Shown here: positions 1 to 8,294 of the stretch, one piece after another
Numbering within the stretch: the first letter of the stretch is position 1
How the letters are laid out: every line of letters starts with the position of its first letter
Assembly (NCBI RefSeq): GCF_003097535.1
Contig: NZ_CP029187.1
Span: forward strand, 3,472,001-3,536,000
Length of the DNA: 64,000 nt
Origin: Flavobacterium pallidum
Lineage (GTDB): Bacteria; Bacteroidota; Bacteroidia; Flavobacteriales; Flavobacteriaceae
Reading direction: 5' to 3'
Notes under the pieces: generated by a model
Databases searched by the model: none
Told to the model about the DNA's origin: nothing
What the model saw: the letters and a program-made list of their open reading frames with translations, nothing else
Translations under genes and position numbers: made by a program

Positions 1-2
1 GC

Positions 3-1304
3 GTCCATCAATCAGAACCAAGGAAATGGACTGAAAATGAAATAAAACTCGTCGAAGAAACCGCGGAACGCACCTGGGCCGCGGTAGAATGGGCAAAAAC
101 GGCAGCAATCCTCAGTGAATCTGAACAGAAATACAGGACCTTATTTGAGACCATTGATGATGGCTTTGCGCTGGTAGAACTCGAACGTGATGCTTCAGGA
201 AAAATTACCGATATCATTTACAGGGAGACGAATCCTGCATTTGAATTGCATACGGGATTGAAAGATGTCATTGGAAAAAAGGTTACCGGACTGCTGCCCA
301 ATATGAGTGAGAGCGTGTTAAAGATCATCCGGCAGGTTGCCGATACCGGAATTCCGCAGCGGAACGAATACTATCAGGTGGATTTGGGGCGATGGTATAA
401 TGTCAGGCATTCCCGTGTAGGCGGACCGGAAAGTGCTTATGTTGTAGCTGTATTCAGCGACATCACAGCGCGAAAGAATGCAGAAAAAGAACTTAATGAT
501 TTTAACACCCTACTCGAAACCCAGGTTGCGGAACGCACTGCTACGATACGCAAAAACGAAAATGATCTACGCGACACAAACAAGCACCTGCAGCTCATTA
601 TCAACCAACTGGAGTCCTTTAACCATATTGCAAGCCACGATTTACAGGAACCTTTGCGTAAGATACAGATCTTTGCGAGCCGCCTCAGCGAAACGGGTCA
701 GGATGATTTGCGCAGGGGAGTATTCCTGGAAGGCATCCAGAATGCTTCGGGCCGTATGCGCAACCTGATTGATGACCTGCTGGCTTATTCCCGCCTGGGC
801 AGTAAAGAAACCTTCAAGCGTGTCGACCTGAATAAGACGCTGGAGCAGGTACGAAACGATTATGAATTGCTGATTGCAGATAAAAAAGCGGTCATCGAAA
901 GTGATCACTTACCTGTCATCAGTGCAGTACCGTTTCAGATGCGGCAGCTTTTTGCAAACCTGGTTTCAAATTCGCTGAAATTTTCGATCCGAAATCCCGT
1001 GATTAAAATCAGTTGCAGGGTGGCCAAAGGACATGATTTCGAATCCACATTCCCTTTAAAGCCTGAAATGGAATATGTACAGATTACTTTTGCAGACAAT
1101 GGCATCGGGTTTGACAATGAATATAAGGACAAGATTTTCTATTTATTCCAGCGTCTGCCGGCACAGGAAAAGATATCGGGTACCGGAATCGGGCTAAGCA
1201 TTGTAGAGAAAGCCGTCAAGGAACACCAGGGTTTTATTGATGCCTCAGGTGAAAAAGGAACAGGCGCAGTGTTTACGATTTACCTTCCGTTGAAACAGAA
1301 GTAA
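3..1304 (+). CDS. GAF/PAS sensor histidine kinase, 3' part
   Basis: The frame is open from the left edge, so the N-terminus lies outside the window; 433 residues are visible. The first 35 or so look like the end of a GAF domain (W-T-E-N-E-I-K-L-V-E-E-T-A). A PAS domain follows (about 45-155), then a coiled linker and a HisKA domain with the phospho-acceptor His at about visible residue 212 (S-H-D-L-Q-E-P-L-R-K). The HATPase_c domain keeps its N box (N-L-V-S-N-S-L-K-F-S, about 319), G1 box (D-N-G-I-G-F-D, about 365) and G2 box (G-T-G-I-G-L-S-I, about 393). The S-H-D-L-Q-E-P motif is typical of bacteriophytochrome-like cytoplasmic hybrid kinases. No receiver domain follows, so the partner regulator must be elsewhere. 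The signal sensed cannot be told. Confidence 0.9.
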   Translation, partial: VHQSEPRKWTENEIKLVEETAERTWAAVEWAKTAAILSESEQKYRTLFETIDDGFALVELERDASGKITDIIYRETNPAFELHTGLKDVIGKKVTGLLPNMSESVLKIIRQVADTGIPQRNEYYQVDLGRWYNVRHSRVGGPESAYVVAVFSDITARKNAEKELNDFNTLLETQVAERTATIRKNENDLRDTNKHLQLIINQLESFNHIASHDLQEPLRKIQIFASRLSETGQDDLRRGVFLEGIQNASGRMRNLIDDLLAYSRLGSKETFKRVDLNKTLEQVRNDYELLIADKKAVIESDHLPVISAVPFQMRQLFANLVSNSLKFSIRNPVIKISCRVAKGHDFESTFPLKPEMEYVQITFADNGIGFDNEYKDKIFYLFQRLPAQEKISGTGIGLSIVEKAVKEHQGFIDASGEKGTGAVFTIYLPLKQK

Positions 1305-1458
1305 ATAGTTGGCAGTGGCAGTTTCAGTAAATCATTTAATATATTTACCTGAATAAAATGATATATGTAGCCTCCATTCGGCGAGCAATCATATACCCCA
1401 AAAATCCTACACCATCAAAACATATACAACACATCTGGCAAGAATATTAACGATACTA

Positions 1459-2430
1459 TTGCTGTTGATCGCCACAACTTCCTTTGCACAGTCTAATGAT
1501 GTGACTCATTACGGATACCGGCTGATGCAGATGGGGTTCCGGCACGATACCGTCAACATACTTATCAAATCGAAAACTGGCGAGGAACAAATCAGTAAGC
1601 CCATATTGCTCTTCTGCCAGGGCAGCCTGCCGCAGCCGCTGATCAAGGTGGATGATAAAGGCGCTTATGATATATTCCCGTTTGCTGTAGAAAAACTGCT
1701 GGAGGAGTACCACCTTGTCATCATCGGAAAACCCGGAATTCCCCTGGTGTGTAATGTGAAAGAACTCGGAAGGGATTTCACTTATATGGATGCGAATGGC
1801 AACACTCCAGAAAAATACACCCTGAACAACACCCTTGATTATTACGTAAAACGCAACATCCGAGTATTGAAATTCCTGGGCAGGCAACCTTGGGCAGGCA
1901 AAGGCAGGGTGGTTGTAGCAGGGCATTCTGAAGGGAGTACCATTGCCGCAAAAATGGCCAGCGCCTACGGCAAAATCACGCACCTGATTTATTCCGGCGG
2001 CAACCCGATGGGCAGGATCATGTCGATGATGGCCCAAAGCAGGAAGACAGAAAGCAACGCTGTAGGGGAGCAAAGTGGCGAAGATGACATGGTGCTATGG
2101 CAATCAGTCGTAGATGGAAAAAATAATACTGATGGTGCCGGCGGCGACAGCTACAAGACGACTTATGAATTCTCGATACCCCCGATCCGTTATCTTGAAA
2201 AGCTTGACATTCCGGTATTGGTATCATACGGAACCAAAGACTGGAGCACACCCTTTAACGATTACCTGCGGGTGGAAATGGTTCGCGAAGGAAAGCACAA
2301 TTTTGAATTTAAGGCATACATTGGAGCGGAGCACAATTATTTTCCGGTGGATGCACAAGGCAAAGTGGATTACGATACCTACAACTGGGACAAGGTAGCG
2401 GAAGACTGGCGGCTATGGCTCAAAGGATAG
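1459..2430 (+). CDS. secreted alpha/beta hydrolase
   Basis: This is an alpha/beta-hydrolase-fold enzyme with an intact triad. The nucleophile elbow G-H-S-E-G-S places Ser157, with Asp261 in G-T-K-D-W and His292 in G-A-E-H-N-Y (numbered from the TTG at 1459). It resembles dienelactone hydrolase/acyl-thioesterase-like proteins; the substrate is unknown. The start is problematic. The frame is open back to 1357 with no in-frame ATG, and a TTG start would leave only a stub of the signal peptide. Reading from an ATC codon at 1414 gives K-T-Y-T-T-H, a hydrophobic stretch I-L-T-I-L-L-L-L-I-A, then S-F-A-Q-S, a good Sec signal peptide. I give the first conventional start, but translation probably begins at 1414, or the ATG there has mutated. 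Confidence 0.8.
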   Translation: MLLIATTSFAQSNDVTHYGYRLMQMGFRHDTVNILIKSKTGEEQISKPILLFCQGSLPQPLIKVDDKGAYDIFPFAVEKLLEEYHLVIIGKPGIPLVCNVKELGRDFTYMDANGNTPEKYTLNNTLDYYVKRNIRVLKFLGRQPWAGKGRVVVAGHSEGSTIAAKMASAYGKITHLIYSGGNPMGRIMSMMAQSRKTESNAVGEQSGEDDMVLWQSVVDGKNNTDGAGGDSYKTTYEFSIPPIRYLEKLDIPVLVSYGTKDWSTPFNDYLRVEMVREGKHNFEFKAYIGAEHNYFPVDAQGKVDYDTYNWDKVAEDWRLWLKG

Positions 2431-2480
2431 AGCTGTGGCTAATTGAAAAAAGTTTATATTTAACCTACAGAAAATCAACT

Positions 2481-2891
2481 ATGAAACCAATATTTCTTTT
2501 CCTGTTGCTGATTTACAACACCGCCAACTACAGCACTACCGCTGCCAATCCGGGTAAGAAATTTATGGGCGAATGGGAAATACTATCCGTTTCGTGTATG
2601 GAATGGGTCGACGGTAATGTATATAAGAACCAGACCAAAGTCTTTGCCACGACAACAAAAATCACGTTCGTCAAGGATCATATCGCTACCGTGATTGCCA
2701 CCGGCGATACGATTGCGGTTTTCCCATTTACATTTCAGGGCGGCAGGCAGGTTAAGTTTGATTACAAAGGCAAAAATGATGTGCTAAAAAGTTTTAATGG
2801 TGAATTTAAAGTAAACTTTACTGAGAGTAAAGGAAAAACATCTGCAATACTGTCGAACTCCAAAGGCTGTTCGATTGCATTGGAACGATAG
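2481..2891 (+). CDS. small secreted protein, lipocalin-like, unknown function
   Basis: The gene encodes 136 aa. The ATG at 2481 was chosen because it opens directly into a signal peptide (M-K-P-I-F-L-F-L-L-L-I-Y); an in-frame ATG at 2415 would add a polar leader and overlap the hydrolase. The mature part begins F-M-G-E-W-E-I-L-S-V-S and continues as short alternating beta strands, as in small lipocalin-like domains of Bacteroidota. Two cysteines are present (in V-S-C-M-E and K-G-C-S-I). It lies 50 bp downstream of the hydrolase on the same strand and may be co-transcribed with it. I do not recognise a specific family. Confidence 0.7.
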   Translation: MKPIFLFLLLIYNTANYSTTAANPGKKFMGEWEILSVSCMEWVDGNVYKNQTKVFATTTKITFVKDHIATVIATGDTIAVFPFTFQGGRQVKFDYKGKNDVLKSFNGEFKVNFTESKGKTSAILSNSKGCSIALER

Positions 2892-2920
2892 GATATTTTC
2901 AAAATAAAAACGATGTCAAA

Positions 2921-3163
2921 ATGGAATTCGAATACCCAAGAATAAGCACTTTACAGGATCTTTACAGGATGCTGAATGTGCCCGTCACGATCGATTTAGG
3001 TGCTAGAAGATACCCGCCGGTTGAAAGCATCGACTGCTACATTACCGGAGGGGAAATGGCGAGTGCCCGGGCAATGGAATCACTCACTGTAGAAACTACG
3101 ACTGGTGAAACCAGGATCATAAAGACAAGCAAGATTAAAGCAATAAGGCGAAGGAATATGTAA
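2921..3163 (+). CDS. hypothetical protein, 80 aa
   Basis: A short soluble protein with no signal peptide or membrane segment and a basic C-terminus (K-I-K-A-I-R-R-R-N-M). The ATG at 2921 lies 29 bp after the preceding stop, and the gene ends just before a perfect 8-bp hairpin shared with the convergent carB gene. The segments T-V-E-T-T-T-G-E-T-R and K-T-S-K-I-K look like a small beta-rich fold. I do not recognise the family. Its size, position and strand agreement with the upstream genes make it plausible but unproven. Confidence 0.55.
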   Translation: MEFEYPRISTLQDLYRMLNVPVTIDLGARRYPPVESIDCYITGGEMASARAMESLTVETTTGETRIIKTSKIKAIRRRNM

Positions 3164-3166
3164 TAC

Positions 3167-3186
3167 GGACAGGTATAGACCTGTCC
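3167..3186. terminator. convergent hairpin between the 2921 gene and carB
   Basis: GGACAGGT and ACCTGTCC form a perfect 8-bp stem around a 4-nt ATAG loop, in the 28 bp separating two convergent genes. Neither side has a clear T-run, so it is either a weak bidirectional terminator or a 3'-end stabilising hairpin. Confidence 0.5.
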
Positions 3187-3191
3187 GCATC

Positions 3192-6044
3192 CTATCTTGA
3201 TAAATACATTTTCCGCCTCGAATATAATTCATAAAACTGATCGTCCTTCAAATCGTCAATGAACAAAATACTTTCCCCGGTCGATTTCATTTCCGGGCCA
3301 AGTGCCTTATTCACATTGTGGAATTTACTGAAGGAGAATACCGGTTGCTTAATCGCATACCCTTTCAATTGCGGATTGAAGGTAAAATCGGTGACTTTAT
3401 TCTCACCCAGCATGACTTTGGTGGCATAATTTACATAAGGTTCACCATATGCTTTTGCGATAAAAGGTACCGTTCTCGAAGCCCTTGGATTCGCTTCAAT
3501 AATATAAACCGTATCGTCCTTGATGGCAAACTGTATGTTTATCAACCCGACAGTTCTTAGTGCCAAAGCGATTTTTTTCGTATGGTCCTTGATCTGCTGC
3601 ATCACAAACTCGCCAAGATTAAACGGCGGCAGTGTCGCATTCGAATCCCCGGAATGGATACCGCAAGGTTCGATATGCTCCATGATGCCTATAATGTAGA
3701 CGTTTTCGCCGTCGCAAATGGCATCCGCCTCTGCTTCAATGGCACCGTCGAGATAATGGTCTAACAATAATTTATTTCCTGGGATGTTCTTCAGCAGGTC
3801 AATGACATGCTCTTCGAGTTCCTGCTTGTTGATGACAATCTTCATCCCTTGTCCGCCCAAAACATACGAAGGGCGGACGAGCAATGGGAAGTCAAGCACA
3901 TCAGCCAATGCCGAAGCCTGGTCCGCATTTTCCGCCACACCAAACTGTGGAAACGGAATCTTTAATTCGGTTAATAATTCCGAGAATCTTCCGCGGTCTT
4001 CAGCCAAATCCAAAGCATCAAATGACGTTCCAAGGATCTTAATGCCATATTTCGACAATTTTTCAGCGAGTTTCAAAGCCGTCTGTCCACCAAGCTGTAC
4101 GATAACGCCTTCGGGTTTTTCATGACGGATGATGTCGTAAATATGTTCCCAGAATACCGGCTCAAAATACAATTTATCCGCGGTATCGAAATCTGTGGAA
4201 ACGGTCTCAGGATTGCAATTAATCATGATGGTTTCATAACCGCATTCCTTTGCAGCCAGCACGCCATGCACACAGGAGTAGTCAAATTCAATCCCTTGTC
4301 CGATGCGGTTTGGCCCCGACCCTAACACAACTACTTTCTTTTTATCGGAAACGATGCTTTCGTTGGAAACATATCGCTGTCCATCGGCAGTTTCGATTTC
4401 TGCTTCGAAAGTAGAATAATAATAAGGGGTTTTCGCTTTAAATTCCGCCGCACAGGTGTCAACCAGTTTGTAGACACGGTTGACTTTCATTTCTTCACGC
4501 AGTTTGTAAACCTGGCTTTCGAGACAGCCCATCATATGCGCAATCTGACGATCGCCATAGCCTTTTTGTTTGGCTTCCAATAATAATTCTTTCGGAAGGG
4601 TGTCTATTTTATAGGTCGAAATCTCCCTTTCAAGCATATGCAGTTCTTCGTATTGCTTGAGGAACCACATATCGATTTTAGTGATTTCATGGATGCGGCT
4701 TAATGGAATACCCATCGCGATCGCATCGTAAATGACAAACACACGATCCCAACTCGCGAAAGTCAGTTTCTCGATAATCTGTTCATAATTCTTATATCCT
4801 TTACCATCTGCGCCAATACCATTTCGTTTGATTTCAAGGGATTGTGTCGCTTTATGCAATGCTTCCTGGAAAGATCTTCCGATACCCATCACCTCCCCTA
4901 CTGATTTCATCTGAAGCCCAAGAGTCCTGTCGGCACCTTCAAATTTATCGAAGTTCCAGCGTGGGATTTTTACGATAACGTAATCCAAAGTTGGCTCGAA
5001 TAAAGCTGAAGTCGATTTTGTAATCTGGTTTTGCAATTCATCCAGATGATATCCCAATGCCAGTTTCGAAGCGATTTTCGCAATAGGATACCCTGTCGCT
5101 TTTGAAGCCAACGCAGATGATCTTGATACCCGCGGGTTGATTTCAATCGCCACAATATCTTCTTTTTCATCCGGCGAAACAGCGAATTGCACGTTACAGC
5201 CACCGGCAAAATTCCCGATGGAGCGCATCATTAAGATCGCCATATCACGCATTTTCTGGAAAGTCGTGTCTGACAGCGTCATCGCCGGGGCAACAGTTAT
5301 TGAGTCCCCGGTATGGATGCCCATCGGATCCATATTTTCGATGGAACAGATGATGACGACATTATCATTTTTATCCCTTAAAAGTTCCAGTTCATATTCT
5401 TTCCATCCCAATAAAGCCTTGTCGATTAAAACTTCATGGATTGGTGAGGCTTCTAGTCCGCGTGTGAGCAAATCATCGAAATCTTCTTTTTTATGCACGA
5501 AAGCAGCACCGGTCCCGCCCAATGTGAATGACGGACGGATTACGATTGGAAACCCAAATTCCTGTGCGATTTCTTTTCCTTTCAGGAATGAGGTTGCGGT
5601 TTTTGCAGGTGCAGCAGGAACACCTATTTTTTCAAGTAATTGTTTAAACTGCTCCCGATCTTCGGTGATGTTGATTGCATTGATATCTACCCCGATTAAT
5701 TTCACCCCGAAATCTTCCCAGATGCCTTTTTCATCGGCTTCCAGGCACAGGTTCAATGCAGTTTGTCCGCCCATGGTTGGCAATACGGCATCGATCTGCG
5801 GATGTTCCTTCAGGATTTCAATGATGGATTTTGTCGTAAGCGGCTTCAGGTATACATGGTCAGCCATCGAAGGATCGGTCATGATCGTCGCAGGATTCGA
5901 GTTGATCAGGATCACTTCGATGCCTTCTTCACGGATGGAACGCGCGGATTGGGAACCGGCATAATCGAATTCGCAGGCCTGCCCGATTACGATGGGACCG
6001 GAACCTATAATAAGGACGGATTTAATGGAGTTGTCTTTTGGCAT
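3192..6044 (-). CDS. carB: carbamoyl-phosphate synthase large subunit
   Basis: CarB makes carbamoyl phosphate from ammonia (delivered by the CarA glutaminase), bicarbonate and two ATP, for pyrimidine and arginine synthesis. Both halves are present, each with a pre-ATP-grasp and an ATP-grasp domain: the first starts with V-L-I-I-G-S-G-P-I-V-I-G-Q, the second with V-V-V-L-G-S-G-P-N-R-I-G-Q near residue 565. The protein has 950 residues, against about 1073 in E. coli. It stops at the end of the second synthetase half, so the C-terminal MGS-like domain, which binds UMP, IMP and ornithine in enterobacteria, is absent. The end is clean and followed by normal intergenic DNA, so truncation by error is unlikely. 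carA is not in the window. Confidence 0.97.
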   Translation of the reverse strand: MPKDNSIKSVLIIGSGPIVIGQACEFDYAGSQSARSIREEGIEVILINSNPATIMTDPSMADHVYLKPLTTKSIIEILKEHPQIDAVLPTMGGQTALNLCLEADEKGIWEDFGVKLIGVDINAINITEDREQFKQLLEKIGVPAAPAKTATSFLKGKEIAQEFGFPIVIRPSFTLGGTGAAFVHKKEDFDDLLTRGLEASPIHEVLIDKALLGWKEYELELLRDKNDNVVIICSIENMDPMGIHTGDSITVAPAMTLSDTTFQKMRDMAILMMRSIGNFAGGCNVQFAVSPDEKEDIVAIEINPRVSRSSALASKATGYPIAKIASKLALGYHLDELQNQITKSTSALFEPTLDYVIVKIPRWNFDKFEGADRTLGLQMKSVGEVMGIGRSFQEALHKATQSLEIKRNGIGADGKGYKNYEQIIEKLTFASWDRVFVIYDAIAMGIPLSRIHEITKIDMWFLKQYEELHMLEREISTYKIDTLPKELLLEAKQKGYGDRQIAHMMGCLESQVYKLREEMKVNRVYKLVDTCAAEFKAKTPYYYSTFEAEIETADGQRYVSNESIVSDKKKVVVLGSGPNRIGQGIEFDYSCVHGVLAAKECGYETIMINCNPETVSTDFDTADKLYFEPVFWEHIYDIIRHEKPEGVIVQLGGQTALKLAEKLSKYGIKILGTSFDALDLAEDRGRFSELLTELKIPFPQFGVAENADQASALADVLDFPLLVRPSYVLGGQGMKIVINKQELEEHVIDLLKNIPGNKLLLDHYLDGAIEAEADAICDGENVYIIGIMEHIEPCGIHSGDSNATLPPFNLGEFVMQQIKDHTKKIALALRTVGLINIQFAIKDDTVYIIEANPRASRTVPFIAKAYGEPYVNYATKVMLGENKVTDFTFNPQLKGYAIKQPVFSFSKFHNVNKALGPEMKSTGESILFIDDLKDDQFYELYSRRKMYLSR

Positions 6045-6085
6045 TTATATAGTAGTTAGTTGTTGTTGTTTATTGAGATAAACTT

Positions 6086-6172
6086 GAAAATGAGATAATG
6101 AGATAATGTGTAAGCAACTTAAAACTGAGATTTTTAATTTTCTAATTATCTCATTGACACATTGTCTAATTC
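6086..6172. repeat. AT-rich dispersed inverted repeat (A-ATTTTCTAATTATCTCATT type)
   Basis: The gap between carB and rpmH contains AATGAGATAATGAGATAATG near 6090-6108 and its inverse, AATTTTCTAATTATCTCATT, near 6136-6155. The same words recur at 13931-14046, 41449-41588 and 44061-44121, always between genes, marking a dispersed repeat family. Confidence 0.6.
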
Positions 6173-6192
6173 CTCCCGACAAGATATAAAAA

Positions 6193-6220
6193 AAGGCGAT
6201 ACTAAATAAAGTAACGCCTT
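6193..6220 (-). terminator. Rho-independent terminator of rpmH
   Basis: Read on the minus strand, AAGGCG-T-TACT pairs with AGTA-T-CGCCTT around a short loop and is followed by a T-rich run. It lies 20 bp beyond the rpmH stop. Confidence 0.85.
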
Positions 6221-6240
6221 GATGATGTTTTTGTCAAACA

Positions 6241-6402
6241 TTATTTTTTGTGTCTTGGTTCACAGGAAACAGTCAGTTTATGACGTCCTTTGGCCCTACG
6301 ACGAGCAAGCACCTTTCTTCCATTTGCAGAAGCCATTCTGTCCATAAATCCGTGCTTATTTCTTCTTTTTCTTTTCGATGGTTGAAACGTTCTTTTGCTC
6401 AT
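6241..6402 (-). CDS. rpmH: 50S ribosomal protein L34
   Basis: A 53-residue, very basic protein beginning [15 protein letters not shown] and containing [16 protein letters not shown], the standard L34 signature. L34 is a small component of the large ribosomal subunit. The gene has its own promoter (6463-6492) and terminator (6193-6220), so it is a monocistronic unit. The C-terminal tail ([14 protein letters not shown]) is slightly longer than the 46-residue E. coli protein. Confidence 0.97.
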   Translation of the reverse strand: MSKRTFQPSKRKRRNKHGFMDRMASANGRKVLARRRAKGRHKLTVSCEPRHKK

Positions 6403-6462
6403 TGTGTGATATCTTTAAACTTTGTTATTCTCTCTTTAAACAGGTTATTCTGAAACCGAGTG

Positions 6463-6492
6463 CAAATATACAAACTCTTTTTTTTCTGGCAA
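6463..6492 (-). promoter_or_regulatory. promoter of rpmH
   Basis: On the minus strand TTG, a 19-bp gap and TATATTTG match the flavobacterial -33/-7 consensus. The expected transcript starts about 50 nt ahead of the rpmH ATG. Confidence 0.75.
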
Positions 6493-6526
6493 GTGCTTTT
6501 GAAAAAATATTTTTAATTCATTTTAC

Positions 6527-6534
6527 TATCTTTG
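6527..6534 (+). promoter_or_regulatory. -7 element of the 6556 gene
   Basis: TATCTTTG matches TAnnTTTG. A possible TTG start at 6532 lies inside this element, so it is excluded in favour of the ATG at 6556. No well-spaced -33 element is evident. Confidence 0.65.
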
Positions 6535-6555
6535 CTGCCGTTAAAAAACACTCAG

Positions 6556-7071
6556 ATGTACAACAAAAATATAAAATTAATCCTTGCTGCGGCCATTATA
6601 GGGACCGGAGTTTGGCAATTTACGGAAGGCGAAATCGGGAATGGGATTTTCCTGATCCTTTTATCACTGATTTTCATATTGTTTTATTTTAAAAACGAGT
6701 TCATCATACTGGCATTCCTGAAGCTGAGAAAACAGGATTTTCCGGGGGCTCAGAAATGGCTTTCCAAAATCAAGGACCCGCAGGCGGCATTGGTCAGGAA
6801 ACAACAAGGTTACTATGAATACCTTCATGGTTTGATGTTGTCGCAAACCAACCTGATGCAGGCCGAGAAGCACTTCAAGAAAGCCATTGAGCTGGGATTA
6901 TCCATGGATACTGATTTAGCCATCGCAAAACTGAACCTTGCCGGCGTAGCTATGAGCCGCAGAAGGAAACTTGAAGCGACAAACCTGATGAACGAAGCCA
7001 AAAAACTAGACAAACAAGGTCTGCTGAAAGACCAGATTAAAATGATGAAGGAGCAGTTGAAGAAAATCTAA
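6556..7071 (+). CDS. membrane-anchored TPR-like protein, unknown function
   Basis: The gene encodes 171 aa. The N-terminus has two adjacent hydrophobic segments (about 7-22 and 27-45: N-I-K-L-I-L-A-A-A-I-I-G, then I-F-L-I-L-L-S-L-I-F-I-L-F). A helical region of TPR-like character follows (G-Y-Y-E-Y-L-H-G-L-M then A-E-K-H-F-K-K-A-I-E-L-G). The start at 6556 is fixed by a TAnnTTTG promoter element that overlaps the only upstream alternative. Genes like this, with two membrane helices and a short cytoplasmic TPR tail, are common in Flavobacteriaceae and have no assigned role. It ends in a strong terminator at 7094. Confidence 0.75.
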   Translation: MYNKNIKLILAAAIIGTGVWQFTEGEIGNGIFLILLSLIFILFYFKNEFIILAFLKLRKQDFPGAQKWLSKIKDPQAALVRKQQGYYEYLHGLMLSQTNLMQAEKHFKKAIELGLSMDTDLAIAKLNLAGVAMSRRRKLEATNLMNEAKKLDKQGLLKDQIKMMKEQLKKI

Positions 7072-7093
7072 CTTCCTAAATCTCAATAAAATG

Positions 7094-7122
7094 AAGCCGT
7101 TCAAGATGAGCGGCTTTTTTTA
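7094..7122 (+). terminator. Rho-independent terminator after the 6556 gene
   Basis: AAGCCG pairs with CGGCTT across an 11-nt loop and is followed by a run of T. It rules out an ATG at 7091 as the start of the next gene. Confidence 0.85.
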
Positions 7123-7155
7123 TGAGATAAAAAGCATATTTTTCATACAATTATA

Positions 7156-7184
7156 TTGTTATTGTATATTTTTTTATAATTTTG
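7156..7184 (+). promoter_or_regulatory. promoter of the 7214 gene
   Basis: TTG, an 18-bp gap and TAATTTTG give a good flavobacterial promoter. The expected start point, near 7191, leaves about 23 nt of leader before the ATG at 7214. Confidence 0.75.
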
Positions 7185-7213
7185 AAATATACTCAAAATT
7201 TTTAACTATTGAA

Positions 7214-7915
7214 ATGAAAAATACTTTGCTTTTTATGACATTAATCATCTTTTCCGGTTTTGCCTTCGGGCAACAACGGGAAGAGAAAACATTCAGTGTC
7301 GCCGTAAAGCAGAATATCAAGAAATACAATACACTAAGTAGCAAAGCCTATGAATCGGGCGACATAGAGCAGGGGCAATTCCTGTTTGACACCCTGGTGT
7401 CCAACCAACTGGCAGGCACGAAGTTTGAAGATTATACACTAAAGAAATTCAGTGGTGGGAAATTGAAACTCAGTGCCATCAAAAAACCCTTAATGATACA
7501 AACTTACGCCTCATGGTGCGTCATCAATAAAGGTGAAATCCCGGCATTGAATAAACTTGCACGTAAATACTATAAAGATTTACAGATCGTAGTCGTATTT
7601 TGGGACAAAAAACAGGCAGCCAAAAGCCTCGCTTCGCAATTCAACGGTTACATCGAAGTATGTTATGCCAATGAAAATTACAAAAAAGATGAAGCCATGG
7701 TAGCCACTTTAAAATATGCCATCGGGTTCCTGACTTCTTATTATTTAGACGAGAATCTTAAAGTTATTTCGATTAAAAAAGGCACTATGGCCCACACCCC
7801 TAAAAAAACACCTTTGAAAGAAGCCATAAAGCAAAACTTCGACATTTACAATGAAGCGTTGAGCAGCCTGCTCGTAAAATCAGACATCAAAAAAGAGATC
7901 CTGGCAACGCACTGA
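7214..7915 (+). CDS. secreted thioredoxin-fold protein with a single active-site Cys
   Basis: The gene encodes 233 aa with a clear signal peptide (M-K-N-T-L-L-F-M-T-L-I-I-F-S-G-F-A-F-G). The middle resembles TlpA/redoxin-type thioredoxin folds: F-S-G-G-K-L-K-L-S, then P-L-M-I-Q-T-Y-A-S-W-C, then E-I-P-A-L-N-K-L. In the usual W-C-x-x-C motif the second cysteine is Asn here (W-C-V-I-N), so it cannot form an active-site disulfide and may use a monothiol mechanism or only the fold. The promoter at 7156-7184 and the upstream terminator support the ATG at 7214. It probably acts in the periplasm or at the outer membrane. The nearest family assignment is TlpA-like, at moderate confidence. Confidence 0.75.
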   Translation: MKNTLLFMTLIIFSGFAFGQQREEKTFSVAVKQNIKKYNTLSSKAYESGDIEQGQFLFDTLVSNQLAGTKFEDYTLKKFSGGKLKLSAIKKPLMIQTYASWCVINKGEIPALNKLARKYYKDLQIVVVFWDKKQAAKSLASQFNGYIEVCYANENYKKDEAMVATLKYAIGFLTSYYLDENLKVISIKKGTMAHTPKKTPLKEAIKQNFDIYNEALSSLLVKSDIKKEILATH

Positions 7916-7916
7916 T

Positions 7917-8291
7917 TTATTTCCCAAAAAGCATTTTCCCGGCAACAATCAATAGTACCACACCAAAAATGCGCTTTAGTGTTTTTTGGTCAATGTTGAT
8001 GGCAATCTTACTCCCGAAATAACTTCCGACAATAAAGCAAAGCGAAATGATGATAGCATATTTCCATTCGATATTCCCCGCTTTATGATAATTCAAAACC
8101 GCCAGGAAAGCAATTGGAGGAAGCATTACGGCAAGGCTGGTGCCCTGAGCTGTTTGTTGTGTAAGCCCAACCATGAGCAACATCGGAACGATAATGATTC
8201 CGCCGCCTATTCCAATCAAACCGCTGAGCATCCCGGCTATGAGCCCGATGCATATCAGTACCAAAAAAACTCCTGTAGTCATGTTCTTCAT
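7917..8291 (-). CDS. half-size TauE/SafE family membrane permease
   Basis: The gene encodes 124 aa, almost wholly hydrophobic, with about four membrane helices. The N-terminal signature (G-L-I-A-G-M-L-S-G-L-I-G-I-G-G-G-I-I-I-V-P) is the conserved TauE/SafE helix-loop. Most members are about 250 aa with two such halves; this is one half and may work as a homodimer. The family exports organosulfur anions or sulfite in characterised cases, and the substrate here is unknown. The start lies 3 bp after the stop of the lytic transglycosylase gene, so the two are co-transcribed. Confidence 0.85.
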   Translation of the reverse strand: MKNMTTGVFLVLICIGLIAGMLSGLIGIGGGIIIVPMLLMVGLTQQTAQGTSLAVMLPPIAFLAVLNYHKAGNIEWKYAIIISLCFIVGSYFGSKIAINIDQKTLKRIFGVVLLIVAGKMLFGK

Positions 8292-8294
8292 GTT

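Noticed and set aside
1456..2073. 205-codon open frame antisense to the secreted hydrolase
   Set aside because: Opposite strand of a gene with an intact catalytic triad; no family features.
5137..5964. 275-codon open frame antisense to carB
   Set aside because: Low-complexity Ser-rich translation, no start signals, fully opposite a conserved gene; shadow frame.
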